Assembly (NCBI GenBank): GCA_022113835.1
Contig: JAILWY010000023.1
Coordinates: forward strand, 10,106,001-10,170,000
DNA length: 64,000 nt
Source: Atopsyche davidsoni
Lineage: Eukaryota; Arthropoda; Insecta; Trichoptera; Hydrobiosidae
Direction of reading: 5' to 3'
The translations under genes were made by a program, and so were the position numbers. The notes under the pieces are model-generated. The model saw only the letters and a program-made list of their open reading frames with translations, made no database searches and had not been told where the DNA came from. Below, in pieces: positions 38,701 to 52,640 of this stretch; positions within the stretch are counted from its first letter, which is position 1, and the number at the start of each line of letters is the position of its first letter.

Positions 38701-40640
38701 TCTTTATAATTAATCTAACAACGATACAAATGTACCATTACTATTTTCAGATATTTGATTATATTTCGCTTAAATTGAATTAAAATTACTATTTATTATA
38801 TACTGTGATGATTATACTACAAAACATTTTTTAACACACTTGGTGTTTTTAACTGTACAACATATAACTGAGCGTTTCAATGTTAGTGGATTTTTTCAAC
38901 GACAAAACACAAAAGAAGAATTTTAAAAGATATTAAGGGGCATTACTGCACCACACCTTGAATCGTTAGCAATCGTTTAAAATATGCATGCATCTTTTGT
39001 TTGAACCCGATCGAGTTACCCGAAAAAAGATTTAGTTTCACTTAAACTCTTGTTACTTATCGCGATGGTAAAAAAAATAAAAATTAATATTTTAAGCCCG
39101 AGGTCTAAGTCCTTTGTAAAAACCATTTTGTAAAAATATAAACCGATAGGCTCACATTCCTACGTCCATTTTTATAAGTATTTCTTGTCGTACGAACAAA
39201 AAATGTCGCAAGGAATAATACATCGATAGCGTCTGCAAAGCTGCCATATCTGTACAGGGTACATTGACGCAATATTAAATTCTTGTCAGCATCCCTCAGA
39301 ATCCTCCTCTAGTGTACAAAAAGTACTCGCAAAATGCTTAGTAAATCTTCTGCGGAGAAACGTGAAGGCATATTACATCTGGCAGGACAATACACGAGTA
39401 TGAATGTAGACAAATTTCTTAATATCGTCAACTGAGATATTATTCTACCTGAAACTAGTGAAACCTGATTGTTTGGGGTATTTTTGTTTCTTTAAAACAC
39501 TAGTTATATTCATCTAGTCATTTTGCTATTAAATAGATAGTTTTTTTTGTTGAACTATATAATTTTGAAAAGCCGTAGACGAAACTGATTGAAGCAATCT
39601 CTTAGAATTAATAATGTAATTAAGAAGTAACGTTAAGGGAAACCTATTGTTTAATAACACAATCATGAGTGCATATATTGGATATACTTGTGCTTTATAT
39701 TAAGATTAAAAGTCTCAACATTTTTTCTTTTGAAAAAACGATTTAAAAAAAGACATACAAATAAAGCCTTCTATATTAATGAAGGAAAATTATATTTGCT
39801 GATAAGATTCGACTTACAGATCGAAATGTATTTATTTAGAATCATATTAATTTCAAAGGCTTGAGATATGTTTAGTACTATTATTTAAAACTCATTTTTT
39901 TAATCATACTTGTGTATAAATTATTTATATTTCCTAACAACAATAAATTTAAATAATAATATAGTTTTAAACAATAAAACAAATTTTAACTGATTTAAAA
40001 AAAGTTTTTGAATGCATATCTTTACAAATCAAATCTAAAGTCTATATAAACCATACATATCTTAGATAAATCTTGATTCTGAATAAATATTTTTAGAGAT
40101 ATCCAAACTAACATATCTACGGAGCGCATTTTATGTTCGGATGATTGATGCATTCATTATACAAATTCATGGCATGAAATCAGAATACATATTGAGTTTT
40201 CAAACTCAGAAGAAAATCGCCTCCGATGTCTATGTTTATATTTTATATGAACAGTTTATTTGATTTCGGTAAATATATAAGTCATAAACAAGAATTGGTT
40301 TTGGAAATTTGAATCTAAGGAGCAACACGCGATCATCAGACATGAGGAAAGAAGTTTAACTCCCATTGGCTGAAATTTTCTCCGAACTTTAAGGTTATTA
40401 GTCTATAAAAATTATAATATTGAATATGCATTCTTTTGCGTACCTGGCACCTGGAACTTATTTTATTTTATCGATTAGCTATCCATTTTAACATTGATTA
40501 AAAAAATACATGTTACAATTAAAAATAAAAATATGTTATACTAAGTAAATTTCACAAAATAGTCTTGAACACTTCATATCGAAAATAATCTTATCTAATT
40601 AAAAAAAGGCATACTTGCGAATCACAAAACCGAATATTTT
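35731..40640. other. Long AT-rich desert
   Basis: Nearly 5 kb with no supported gene. A patch at 37990-38400 is less AT-rich and has short frames open on both strands, with no domain. No repeat units or RNA are recognised. Confidence 0.4.
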
Positions 40641-40930
40641 ATGAAAACGGTAAGGGTGGGCAGCCAAGGATAACTAATACAAACCTGGGCACCCCATTAG
40701 GAAGTTTTCCGCCCCTAAAAGGATTTTATACCCTATACGTCCAAATAAAATGGACACTCCTAATCCGGAACGTCCCTCGCCCGAGAATAAGTTTTATTTG
40801 GGACTGTCCTCTTGAGGCCACCGAGTCGTTACGGGTCGAGGGTGGAAACGATGAGAAAATCATCCCTCCGGGGTTATTGGCGAAGAGGCTGAAGGGGTGC
40901 AGTGGCTCGTCAGAATTTGTGAATCATTCT
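40641..40930. other. GC-richer candidate regulatory block
   Basis: A compact island of balanced composition in AT-rich DNA, with no open frame of note. It includes a donor-like AAACG|GTAAGGG at 40649/40650 on the plus strand, but no matching acceptor is seen. Confidence 0.25.
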
Positions 40931-41060
40931 ATCGGATGTTTTGATTAAAACCATCTCTTTTCCAATTTTGACCTGAGCCTTTTATACAACTTTATAATCA
41001 GAAATAAAAATATGTTTTAAGCAATTCCAGGAAATTTATTTTAACTCTTATTTTAAAAAC

Positions 41061-41063
<3 letters not shown>

Positions 41064-41103
<40 letters not shown>
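41064..41103. repeat. (TA)n microsatellite followed by TTTA repeats
   Basis: Alternating AT tract, continuing into short TTTA units to 41118. Confidence 0.95.
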
Positions 41104-41107
<4 letters not shown>

Positions 41108-41269
41108 TTATTTATTTATATAATATGTAAACCTCTTAGCTCATTATATATATTAAATGTTATAAATTATTTATTATTACCTTCTGTACAACATACTGGC
41201 ATATTTATTCAAGGTATGTTCAATATCACAAAGAAAAGGAAATCAAACGTATTTTACTTTGCATTATAA

Positions 41270-41480
41270 TACCCTGCTTGTAAATGTAACCCGTTCCAGA
41301 AGCCTTCACATTGAGAGCTCCTGAAACGAAATACATGACATAAAAGAGCTCAACCGTGGAAGCAATTGGCGTGTCCCTTCAAGGGGAGGGTTCGGGAGTG
41401 GTGGGAGGGTAGGTAGAATCGACGGGGTGGGCGGAGGGTGAACCTGTCAATACAACATCTCCTTATTTATTCAAACTACA
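41270..41480. other. GC-richer block
   Basis: G-rich runs at 41388-41445 in otherwise AT-rich DNA. No gene is seen. Confidence 0.25.
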
Positions 41481-43610
41481 AAAGTACCCCCGCCGCCCAT
41501 TGGCTTCAGAAGGAATATTAAAACCCACGGCGAAATGTCAGAATGCCTGAATATTCTAAACAACTTATGCAAACAAACCATGCGCTGTGTGTTGTTGAGA
41601 CATGTTTGAATAATTCCTGAAGTGGAAATTCTTGGAAATAATTTCGAGCATGTTTAATCTGTTATGCCCAATTTAGTTTACTTTACTTAGAGATTTTTAT
41701 CAATAAAACCAATCACTCACATCCATATTAGGCAATATTAAAATGTTTTGGTATTTTTAATATACTTGATTAACAAATAGACTATTAATATTCTTGAGTA
41801 CATGTTTGAACTACGACGTTCATAAAAAAAATGTATTTTGAAATTTACAGTCAATTTTTTATTTTTATTTATGTCATTCAAATTAATTCGATATTGTATA
41901 CCTATGGATTCCTGCTTTAAATTGAGCTGGCGCTTCTCAAACACATAAAAAAACTCAGTCAAAGAAAAAAATGGTCTGTAATATATAAACTTTAAAAATA
42001 AGTATAAGTATTTTTTAATCATCATAATAAATGGTAGATCTGGAATCTGAATTATAGTTCAGGCATCTATTTGCCAAACTAAGCGGATAAAAATAAGTAT
42101 TTTAATATAAATTTAATTTAAAAAATAATCCAAAAAAAACCAACCAAATAATCGATATGAAGTTATGTGTGATTGAAAATAGTTACATTTTGTTGGTTAA
42201 ACATTATATTAATAATACTTTGTAAAATAATATTCTACATATTTCTTGAGAAAACCGTCGGAGGAGAATCTTTTTTAGAGGGCTTCCATATCGGCTCCAA
42301 TCGTTCAACCTAGATACATACACGGCAACGCTTTCAGTACGCACACATGCGAGGAAGCATTATGTACTACACGTACGCGAGACACCTACCCATAGTATAT
42401 GGGTTTCCCTTCAATATGACAACATTCTCTACGACCGACGACAATTTGATGGGAGCCTTTTATTCAAATCGAAAAATTGTCTACAATCGAGTTTTCGGTA
42501 ACAAATTCGTTTCGCATATACTTGGATATACGTATACGCTACCGAGTAGACACAGTGTTGTGGAAAAGTAACATACATTTTTTTAATATATTTTTATTTT
42601 AGTGCAGAGTATTCTTTAACGGAATATTTTTTTGTAATAACATGCTTTTAGTTCTGAAGATTGATTGATTTACGCCGTTTCATGTAGTTTATTGAAAAAT
42701 ATTATAAAAATGATGAGCTTCAAAATTCTATTTTGCTGTCTGAAACGATAACATTTAAGAAATCTTTAAAGTAAATTTAAAAAACAACCTGGACCAATTT
42801 ATTTTTCATTTTAGTATAATAATATACTTCATGTTTATTCTGAGTATTGAACAAATGGTATAACCACCGTTTTCAATCTCAACTATTTAATATTTAACTT
42901 TGTTTATACAATCTTCAATATATTTGGACATTGTTTTTCATTTTTCGACATTAATATTTTTTAAATATATAATATTATTGAAATTACTTTGTTATGGTAA
43001 CTATCAATTTTAATTCTACAAACTGTTCTGAGTAATTACAAACTTTTTGATTTTTAAATGAATCTTCACATATAGAAATAAATATGTATTGTACTGCTAT
43101 AACATTGATAATATGGATCTACCAATGACCTCATGTGCTCTGAGGCCATGGCAGCATTACGCGAGGTATCAAGGTTTTATATAAATTATATTTCATTTGG
43201 ACCCTCGACTTTGTATAAATGCCGAGTGCATTAAATTTATTTTAAAGGTCAAATAACCAATTATTAAGCTGTAGTGTTTTTTTACTTTATTTTTCCACAA
43301 TAACAGTTTAGTTTTCTTTTCTAAATAAAAAATATTATTTTGATTTATATTTAGCGAAAAGGTATTTTTTAAATTATAATTATACACAAAAAAACTGAAT
43401 TTTGTTTGATGAAAAATTTCAGTTTTTGATATAACTATTTCTTTTCATATTATGTGTTTTTGAAATATGGTTTTGATAAATAATTAAAATTGAATAAAAA
43501 GTACTTGTAAAATCTACAATTTCACTGCCGATATTTAAGTGGAATAAAAAGAAACTTACATAAAATCCTAACTATATAAAAAAATAAATCCCCCGTCGAG
43601 TAATATTCAA
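41481..43610. other. AT-rich spacer
   Basis: No gene is supported. A mixed-composition patch at 42250-42560 has a 74-codon plus-strand frame without any domain. Confidence 0.4.
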
Positions 43611-43890
43611 AACATTTTCAGCGTAGCGCACTCGCTCCCTCTTCAATTTGTAGGTAACTCCACGGCGTGGGGCCGCGGTGCCCGCCCCCTCCGCCGTCCG
43701 AGGGATGGAAGGGAAAGTAGGGTAGGGGGAGGCGCCTCTCGCCCCCTCGCCCCCTCGCCTCGGCGGATCACATGCACACACAATAAATAAGTCGTGTCGA
43801 TATAGTCGATATTTTTGGTGCCGGGATAGTGTCCGCCCCGTAGGCGGGCCGTAGGTGGCACCGCCGGCTGATTCCACTATGAGTCATTCA
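43611..43890. promoter_or_regulatory. CpG-rich block with GGTGCC/GGCACC arms
   Basis: A strongly GC-rich island with repeated CGCCCCCT units (43739-43757). It includes outer arms GGTGCC (near 43817) and GGCACC (near 43856) that could pair, enclosing CCGCCCCGTAGGCGGG. Minus-strand frames of 72 and 101 codons overlap in different frames with no domain. Likely regulatory. Confidence 0.3.
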
Positions 43891-44479
43891 CCCCAAACTG
43901 GTATATTCAGCTATGCATATTGTTTCTCCATGGTAAACTTACGATTGAACGGTTTTATCGATTTTCTCAACATTAATATTTCCGTACAAAAATCTTACAT
44001 ATTTTTTACTGTACATTTATAATGTATTACTTACAAAAGGGTTGGTGTTATTTTTTATGTTGCATTCAGTTTTATTTACCAAATCAAACTTAAGCCAATT
44101 ATTTGTAAGGTACAAGCAGTTGGTGACACTTTTCAATGAATTGAACATCTTGCGGTAATAATCTTAAACGGAGCGTACGCCTATTTGTATTTGATTTAAA
44201 ATATTATACAAATTTTGGCTTTACGTATATTGATTTTAATATACGAATAGGCAAAATTTAATTTTGTCTATACGTATATTCCGCTGTGAAGGTGACACAA
44301 CGGAATGCATAAAATATTACTCAGTGAAATCAATGTATATATTAGCAATACTAAAGTAAAATATATGACTTGAAATATTTGAAATTATTTGATTTAATAA
44401 CGTAATCACGCGTTTATTGCTGTGTATTTTATTTTGAAAAACTATGCACGTTTATTAATTTTCGTAGCAGTTCTGTTTA
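43891..44479. other. AT-rich spacer
   Basis: Nothing beyond a short inverted repeat CGTATATT...AATATACG near 44225-44246. Confidence 0.4.
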
Positions 44480-44885
44480 CTCGCAAACAAGAGTTCAATA
44501 GTGAATGCTAAAAGCACATAAAATGTATTTCCACCCGTCGCTATTAAGACGTGCATTTGACGGTTGGCAGATATTCAAATTCGGCGAGATTTCATCGCGG
44601 GGAAAAAGCTCCATTCACCGAAGCGCCGTACAATGGTTACCAGTTGTCGGGGTAATCCCCGGCAGCCATTCGTCAACTTGTCGCGAGGCAATTTGTCATA
44701 GGAATTAACCGCTAATGCAGATCGCTGTATTTAAATATACCGACCGAGACCATCATTAGGTAGATTCGTTTATAGCCGCAGATTATAAATCAACAATAGT
44801 CGGGAGCATTGTCGGATGATAAATAGAGTGTCGGATGAGATTGATGTCCTCACAAATCGCGGCTGATTAAAATAAGCCATTTGGT
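44480..44885. promoter_or_regulatory. Candidate conserved non-coding block
   Basis: Balanced composition over 400 bases in AT-rich flanks. It has several CGATTA/GATAAA-like sites and TGATTAAAATAAG, and no open frame of note. The appearance is typical of insect developmental enhancers, but this is judged by eye. Confidence 0.25.
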
Positions 44886-46377
44886 ATTTAAATTTCTCTT
44901 ATATTTTGTTTTTTTTTTACGATCGAGTTTAATATAAAAAGAAATGCTCCATTATTTTTGCTTTGACTCCGGCCCTTGTGTATTATTTCCTCTTCACACA
45001 CACGTTTTTGAATATAATATATGATGTAGCAACAGAATATATTTTTACGAAAACTCGTTTTTTAAAGGTTTTATCTTATTCCGCACACTCCGAAGGCTTC
45101 GTGGGATACGTCATGGGTGTCAAGTCAAAAGGCTCGCATATTTTGATAAATATTCTGAAATATTTATTTTGCCTAGAACTGACGCATTTTTTAATATTTT
45201 AATTTTTCAAAATTTAAACCTAGTATTTCAAAATGTCTATAAAACTTTTTTATTTAAAAATATATGAAATTTGAAGCTACGTCATTGATACGCTAATTGA
45301 TAAGCAATGTAATTACTTTGATAAACTTAAATTATTATATTTAAATATTTAGATATATACGTTTATAAAAAAATATTTTTTCATAGAATTGCAATAAATT
45401 CAAGCTATTTAGATTTGTGAAAATCTTTACTATACTAGTCAGACATAGCATCATAGATTCCTGAGGTAGGTACACAGCTCGCCGCAAAAGCTCGGTGGAA
45501 GGGACCGCAGCCTCTAATGTTTTCGGATGAAACAAGATGGATGACGTTCATGGCAGTGGCATCTACACTTGATACCGTGTGTGATTTATTATGGTTTGAA
45601 TCTTGGATAGCGCGTGTGTCTGCGTACGCCAGAATACATTAGCGGGACGGGACGGGTCGAGACGTCTCACAACTTTCAATGCTATGGATCGGGGAACTTT
45701 GCATTTGTGATCATATTACATACCATTGAAACCGTCGCTTTATTATTCTTTACTAGTCACATTATGATTTAGTTTTAAAATTTTTGTCATAACTACAAAA
45801 CCTGCCCAGCACTGATAAATTACCGTTATTTTTAAATAATATTTATTTTACTAAAATAACTATTTATTTATTAATTTCTACAGTTCTCATTTTTTCATGT
45901 TTTTTTTTTCGACAGCTTTCTGCTCTTAGCTTTAAATGCTCTTTTTATCAGAGATAATAACTACTGTGAAGCAATCGTGTTAAAGAAGGTTCCAAAAATT
46001 GCAAGTCATAATATATACGTATTTAATAACATATACCACTATATACATATTAAATTAAAGTACCGGTAAAAATTTTCAAGAGAATAAATGTTGTATTTTA
46101 ACAAATTTTGTTAATTTGATTTATAAACCGGCGTTATTAAAAATCATGGCCGCCGCAAGTTAAGCACCGGGCATTCATTTCCAGTGACATACGTTTATTT
46201 GATTCGTTAGTACATAAATTTGAATATAAAACCTGATTGTTAGTCTCGATAGAAAGAGCATTTCTTAAAGATATGTCAATCAATCTCCCATACGGCATAA
46301 CAAAGTAACAATAAATTGGGGGTCAAAAGCTCAGCTCTATCGTTAGAGCCGCATTGTGCCTCAATTTGAATACAACA
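44886..46377. other. Spacer with GC-richer patch
   Basis: The patch at 45430-45690 includes repeated GGGAC units (45644-45655). No gene is recognised elsewhere. Confidence 0.35.
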
Positions 46378-46404
46378 ATGTACTCCAGCTACGGAAATAC
46401 GCAG
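46378..46404 (+). other. Candidate short first coding exon, plus strand
   Basis: An ATG in good context (TACAACAATG) opens nine codons, MYSSYGNTQ, ending at a possible donor ACGCAG|GTAATT (46404/46405; the +5 base is T, so it is not ideal). The sequence just upstream is less AT-rich than its flanks. The peptide is not recognised. Confidence 0.25.
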
Positions 46405-47389
46405 GTAATTTGAATTTTAACGATTTTTTATTATGCGTATAAGAGTTGGTACTCACGGCTAAAATAAATCTTGTGGTGATCAATAATTGTATTATATAAT
46501 TCATTTACGCAAATATTGGCTGAGATTACCGATAATATATAAAATGCAGTATATCCAAAATGGAATAACTAAATTATTTAAGTAATTATGGTCTCTAAAT
46601 ATATTAATTAATGAGTTCTTATTTAGGTTTTGAAACAATTCTATTTTTGTCTATTTATAGCAGACAATTAATTACACAGAGTAAAAAAATCATTTGCTTA
46701 GGTTAGGTGTAAAAAATCTTTTACTCAGGTATGACTGAGATTTCAATAAGTTATTTCGAGATTGAATATTCTTTTTATAGACTCAATCTGTAAATTTTTA
46801 AACCTAGATCCCTGTAAATTGTTTTAATACATTGCGATAAAAATGGTTTCAAATTTGAATATATCTAATATCAGAGCTTTCTCTTCGCAGTTCATATTAA
46901 TATCATTGAAACAAAATCTGCCTTCGTAAAAATATTCCACTTTTCTTCATCTAACCCCTTTTTCTTATTGCGTTACTTTGGAACCAAACCGAATGATGGA
47001 AATAAATGACGATCGTCTGTGTTTTTTGTTTATTCTCTCCCGCCCTTTTTGTAACAGAATAACGCGTAATGGACTTCTCCGTTCATTTTCTTTGAGCCCG
47101 TTGACATCATGTGATACCAGAAAAACCTCTCAGGACTCCCAGACCCTCACGCAGCCTGTCCCGACCAGTTTATTTGAAATCCAAACCTATTTTTCGCGCA
47201 GAAATAAGATATATTTTATTTCGTCAACCACGTGAGCATGTATTACACGAACAACTGTTAGTTAATTTAGGCTGAACGCTTTTTTGCATTCAGTCGATTT
47301 TTTTTTTTTTTTTTATCGCGTATCTGTAAAGTTTCATTTTACGATTCGCATATTAGTCTGCAATCCGAAAAACAGCAACATAAATTGCA
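46405..47389. other. AT-rich spacer
   Basis: No gene is seen. A poly-T run lies at 47299-47314. Confidence 0.4.
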
Positions 47390-47885
47390 TCCATTCTGGC
47401 AAATACGTGTCGGCGCGGCCCAATATCGTGTCGGCGCCGCACGTTCCTGATTTAACAGCTTAATTTCAGTTAGTGCAAATGCGAGCTCGGAGCTCGCGGC
47501 CTGGCGGAAACAATGCGGGCCCGCTCGGAGCCGCCGAGCTTCCGCTCCTCCGGCTCTCCCATACGTCCAATATGTGCAAGCACCATTAGGCCGAAGAAAA
47601 ATGTCTGCTTGCCAGCGTCAGAGTGGAGTGTTCGTGTAAATCACGCCGCCTCGCAAATGTTATTCTCGTGCCCAATTTGATATGTGATATACAACTGGGG
47701 GCCGCGGGGAGGAATTCATAAGCAAAGAACTGAATAAACATTACGCAGGACGCTTATTTCAAACGCCGTTTTGTAAGGAGCGAGCCGAGTCGTTTGCAGA
47801 GCGCCTGCCAAGTGCAGAGAAGCAAATGCCAATGCGGGTTTCTTCCCTCGGCCCAAAGGCGGCCCTCGCGTACCTAGGAAATTAA
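47390..47885. promoter_or_regulatory. GC-rich candidate enhancer with direct repeat and palindrome
   Basis: About 500 bases of GC-rich sequence with no long open frame. It contains a direct repeat CGTGTCGGCGC at 47406-47416 and 47427-47437 and a perfect palindrome GCGAGCTC-G-GAGCTCGC at 47481-47497. AT-rich binding-site-like words sit among GC-rich sequence. This fits a conserved regulatory element better than a gene. Confidence 0.35.
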
Positions 47886-48063
47886 GTCGTTTGTCGTATT
47901 GGGGAATGAGAAGTTATTTCAGCAATTTATGAAAATGATTTTTAAAAATACATAACAAGTAAATAATAAATAATTCTGCACTGTTCAATGTTAGATATAA
48001 TTAATTTTATAAAGCTTCCGGTATATTAATGGTTTTAACTGAACAGTATTTATTTTGTTTCAG

Positions 48064-48094
48064 ACGAAAATGCAGATAACTGAAATCCTGTTAC
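48064..48094 (+). other. Candidate 31-base microexon, plus strand
   Basis: A textbook acceptor (TATTTATTTTGTTTCAG, AG at 48062-48063) and donor (TTAC|GTAAGTAAA at 48094/48095) enclose 31 bases with an internal ATG. In phase 0 it reads TKMQITEILL, which would follow the short candidate exon ending at 46404 without a stop. No family is recognised. Confidence 0.35.
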
Positions 48095-49289
48095 GTAAGT
48101 AAAACAACCATATTATTCCTTCAACCGTTTAAATGAATGTGGTATTGTTTATCATAATTTCACAAGTTTCCAAGCCATCTGAGAGCTGGGGCTCGGCGAT
48201 TACATACATATTCCAGACAAATTTCAAACACAGCACATTACAACCAGAAATAACTCGCACAGCCGCCGTGTCATTAAATGTGTTTGGTTCATTGCTCCGC
48301 GCGGGTGTACCCGAAACATTTAGAAACGAAAACATTTTCTGCATTCGCCATGCATGAAATAACAGCGCATGTCTTTTCTTTAAACCCATCTGTTATTTGT
48401 TCACTTTGCTTGTGTGTAAAGAGAGTTAGATATACTTCTAAACTCTAAGATAAATATGTTGTATTTTGTCACTACTATTTACTAACAGATGTAACTATAC
48501 TTGTAAAGTTCTTCTTTAATACACTTTTTATTTAATTTAATGTAAAATTTATATACGGTATATTTGTTCTGATAACGTCTACCGTTTATTGTGGACTATT
48601 GTGGTAAGAGCTTATTTCGAACCTAGAACATGTCAATTTGCATTTCTGTTAAATTATCGTTGAGCTACCCAATTTACATAATCGAGTGAGGATTACCCTC
48701 TTTACTTTTATTATAGTCAAACTTTTTTGACGTGATCGATTTTTCAACCGTAGTGATAATTTTTTTATTCTTAATAATAAAACTATGTTCGTACGCAGTA
48801 AATTAATTTACGCAAAATAATGAAGAATATATATTAGAATTAGAACATTTATCTGTGTATTTATTTCAACAGCCACAGTTTCGAGCGTAAAATTACACAA
48901 AATTTAACATTTTACAATGTGCAAAAGTTGTGCTGAATTTCCAGTGCGCAATCAGTTGACCACAATTTCAACCACAATTTAACGTATCCACAGAAGAGAT
49001 AAAGGAAATCAAACTCAAATATCTTTTGATGAAGCAAAAAAGCAATTGCAAATCGTTTAAATGTATGTATGAGTGATTTGAACTTAAAAAAACAGAGCTA
49101 TGAAAACAGATTAATTAAGAAAGATTGTTGTTTTAGAAGTTATATCAATGTTGTTATTATTACGTTTCCGAATGAAATAAAACTATTTTGTTAAAAAGTT
49201 ATGATTTAACTGCAATGAAAAGCTTTAATAAAATGTTCAATAATTCGTTTGCATACATTTGTTGGAGAACTTTTCACAATTTGTAGTGA
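48095..49289. other. AT-rich spacer
   Basis: No gene is recognised. A mixed-composition patch at 48130-48390 has frames open on both strands with no domain. Confidence 0.35.
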
Positions 49290-49610
49290 GCGCCTACAAT
49301 ACACGCAAGCAGGCTTCCCGCTTGCTATTCATTTCCTTGTATTTCCCGCAGTAGTTGATCGTTAGAGCCGCAGCATGCATGATTTCATAAACATATTTCG
49401 GAGTAACGAGGAACGTACCCGGCCCTTCGAACAACAATAAAAGAAACCGTCTCCATCCCGGGCTACTTTGTGCTTTAACGAACCACTTAGACTTGTTCGT
49501 ATATGCAAGGAGAGTTATTGCCTGGCGCAATGAACCGACTGTAACAAATAATGTTGCTTTGATGCTGTGAAGGTAGTTTATAATCTGCAGTTTTGGGATA
49601 TCTGTCTCTA
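49290..49610. other. Balanced-composition block, candidate regulatory
   Basis: A 109-codon minus-strand frame spans it but has no domain and no splice context. Composition and scattered AT-rich words suggest a conserved non-coding block. Coding is possible but unsupported. Confidence 0.25.
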
Positions 49611-52009
49611 AATAATAATGCATATTCTTTTGACATGAAATATATCACTACATGGCTGTTAATATATTATCTACACCATCAGGTCAATAATGCTACGAAT
49701 TATATATATTTTTCTTTTTTTTGGACAACGTTTGGTTATTTTTATCATAGGGTGTCGACCACACAGACATGAAACTGAATCCATTCTTAGTCTTTAAATA
49801 TATTTTTATCTTTCCACTCTCTGCCAATATATCTTCTTAATGGCTCTGGTTCGCTTAATATTTCCAATACCATAAAATTACATATCTAAAAGAACTGAAA
49901 AATAGAATCAATTTTTAATAAGCTAACTATTTACTAAGATCGTGGCCGTTTAAGTCTTCGTACTTTTATCTAGCAAATAAATATATTATCATAAAACTGA
50001 AGCAATAATTCATAACATACACAAATACACATATATACATATATTTATATATGTATTTATATTCCTTAAGAATAAGAATGATAACTTTTTTACTATTCAT
50101 TCAAATCGGTATACGATTTTACTGATCTTAAATAATTCACTTGTTCTGTGTCTTGATTATAGTCATTAATTTTAAAAACATATATTATTTTAATATATGA
50201 AACAAAGTAAATTTGTTCTTATTGCTGAATCAATCAAAATGAACGAATAGGAAAGTCGTTTGATTGGTTCCAATCGTAATGATAGGTCTCCAAAACGAAC
50301 TCCGAACAAACCTACCGGCAGGTATAATTCCCTCATAACGACATATGGTAAACTCCATATTTCAGATTGGATTTCAAACTCAAAATAAAATACGCCTTTG
50401 CCAGAAAGTTCAGGCATTTTGATCATAAACTGTAGCGGGACGGTAATCAAACAATGTAAAGGCAGTATATTGATACCACGCACGACATGAGACCAACTTT
50501 CTGCCATTTAAAACTTTCCAGGTGAGCCAACCTAGCGACAAATCCTTGGAAAAAGCAAAATCGCGTATTTATGGGTAACTTAGAACGAACTATGAACTAT
50601 GGGATATATAACTGGAACGTTATACAATTAGTTTTCTTTTAAAAATATCTGCGTAACATGATTATCGACTAAATATGTTGGATTGTTTAATTATTATATT
50701 TATTTAATTGGTTTTCTTTTTATAGATTTGTTAAGAAAATAGTAAGACATAATATAATACATAAGTTATGTTCAGTACAAATCTTTTTATACAGTCAAAG
50801 TTTTCTTACAACAGATACATTATTCGATAAAAATTATTCATTCGTTTTAACATTTTAACATGAAAGTAAAATAAACATTTTTCAATTCATAGTAATAAAA
50901 ATAAAGTTTATTTAAAAACATAAAACACAACTAATTTATAGTATATTGACCGATAACGTAAGCATACTAATCAAAACGTAATAGTAGTCGTTCAACTTTG
51001 TATCGCCTAAAGTGTTTCTTGTCATTTAACGTATGAAGATATGTATCCACTATTCTGATATATGTTTGAATAGTTTACATAAATTTCTTTGTTACTTTTT
51101 TGTATGTAGTAATTTTAAGGAAAGCCTTAAAACACACATATAATTTATTGTTATGAGCGTTTTCGTCCAATAAAGTACTTTCAGTATATAAAGTTACTTT
51201 AAAGTGTATAATATGTTGGAACCCTTTGATACCGAAAGATAGTGACGGGGATTCAAGTCCCGGGGCTGTTGGTTGTTCGGTGCCCCCAGTGGATAGACAT
51301 AAATTTAACATACCATAACTTACGGTAGAATAAACGCACTGTATGCAAAATCGTTACGGCATTATCGATCGGAATTTATGTGTTCGGCAACCTATGCTCA
51401 ATCACCGGAACTGCAGGGTTGTTTGTGTATCTACACAGCTCTCGGAGTACAGTGTGTCCTGATATATTATATTTGTTTTCTTAGTAATTAAATTTATTTA
51501 ACTTTGATCATAAAAGTACTGCCAAGATATGACGTTTCATTTTCATTCGTCTTGTCAGAGCCCTTTTTAAAATGTTAACTTTATAGTACATATTCCTCTT
51601 TAGTGCACCTTTGTTGAACGAAAATCTATTAAAAGAAATAATTTAATATTATTTGAATTCATGCGACTAATGATACTTTTTATATGAAAATAGACAAAAC
51701 AACTTTTAATAAATACATCATTTTTGAAAGTGAACAATCATTAATTTTGATTTCATTTGCATACCCCTTTAATGTTCAAATTTATCTGACAACAGATATT
51801 ACGTTGATTTGTGTTTTTTTTTTTAAGTAATGTCTTATATTAGTTTCAATAGTCGGATTATTTGAAATTAAAATCTTATAATTTTTAATAATTATAATTT
51901 ATTACAGAACACACACTCGTATCGATTTATTACCTGTTATTATGTAAGAATAAAGTATCACCCTGACATCGCTTTGAGATAGCCTTCTTACTTCAATACA
52001 GCTATAGGC
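49611..52009. other. AT-rich spacer
   Basis: A patch at 50220-50530 ends with a donor-like TTCCAG|GTGAGCC at 50520/50521, but no open exon leads to it. A short G/C-rich hairpin-like patch lies at 51240-51300. No gene is supported. Confidence 0.35.
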
Positions 52010-52640
52010 GTGATCTCACATATCATAAACCTCAAAATACCATACGAGAAAATCCGCAGTGCTCAACCGGCTCCTAGCGGCGTACATGTTATCTATTGTG
52101 TTCACAACATGATGTATGTTTATTCCGGCCTCCGCTCGGGATCGTTTTAAAAAATGGTTTGGTAAGCACACAGGCAAACGGTTATCCAGCCGGGGAAGCG
52201 CTCTGCGAGCTGGCAACGAGAAAGACAAGCGGGAACAAAACCCGGACCCTCGGGATGAAAGGAAGCTGTCCCGATGATAGAACTCTTTCCCATTCATCGG
52301 GTATCGTGACCCGAATCTAACGCCAATATTCTAATGTGTGTGCCGTGCTCGGGTGCGCTGGCGATACGTTTTATTGAGAATTGCATATTTTATATAAATT
52401 ATAAATAAACTTGAATGTCAAAAGCGTGTTTATTGAGAGTGCTCAAGATTTATCGTTGTTTTATTCCAGCGCGATATTAATCGTAAAAGCTGAAGCGGCA
52501 GGCCAAAAACGTTAATCCGTGTAATGCGTTCTGGAGGCCGGAGTTCCCGCGGGGCGCGCTCGGTATTTATGTATGTATGAATGTTTAGCGTCTCAGACCG
52601 CGTAATAGAATATGACGGGTTTTTTTTTTGTGGGACACCG
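52010..52640. other. GC-richer block
   Basis: Two GC-rich stretches (52060-52380 and 52480-52600) with frames open on both strands and no domain. Candidate regulatory sequence. Confidence 0.25.

Noticed and set aside
49294..49623. 109-codon minus-strand frame
   Set aside because: No recognised domain and no exon borders; it probably lies in a non-coding block.
51240..51300. tRNA-like TTCAAGT loop in a G/C-rich patch
   Set aside because: The T stem does not pair and no other tRNA arm is present.
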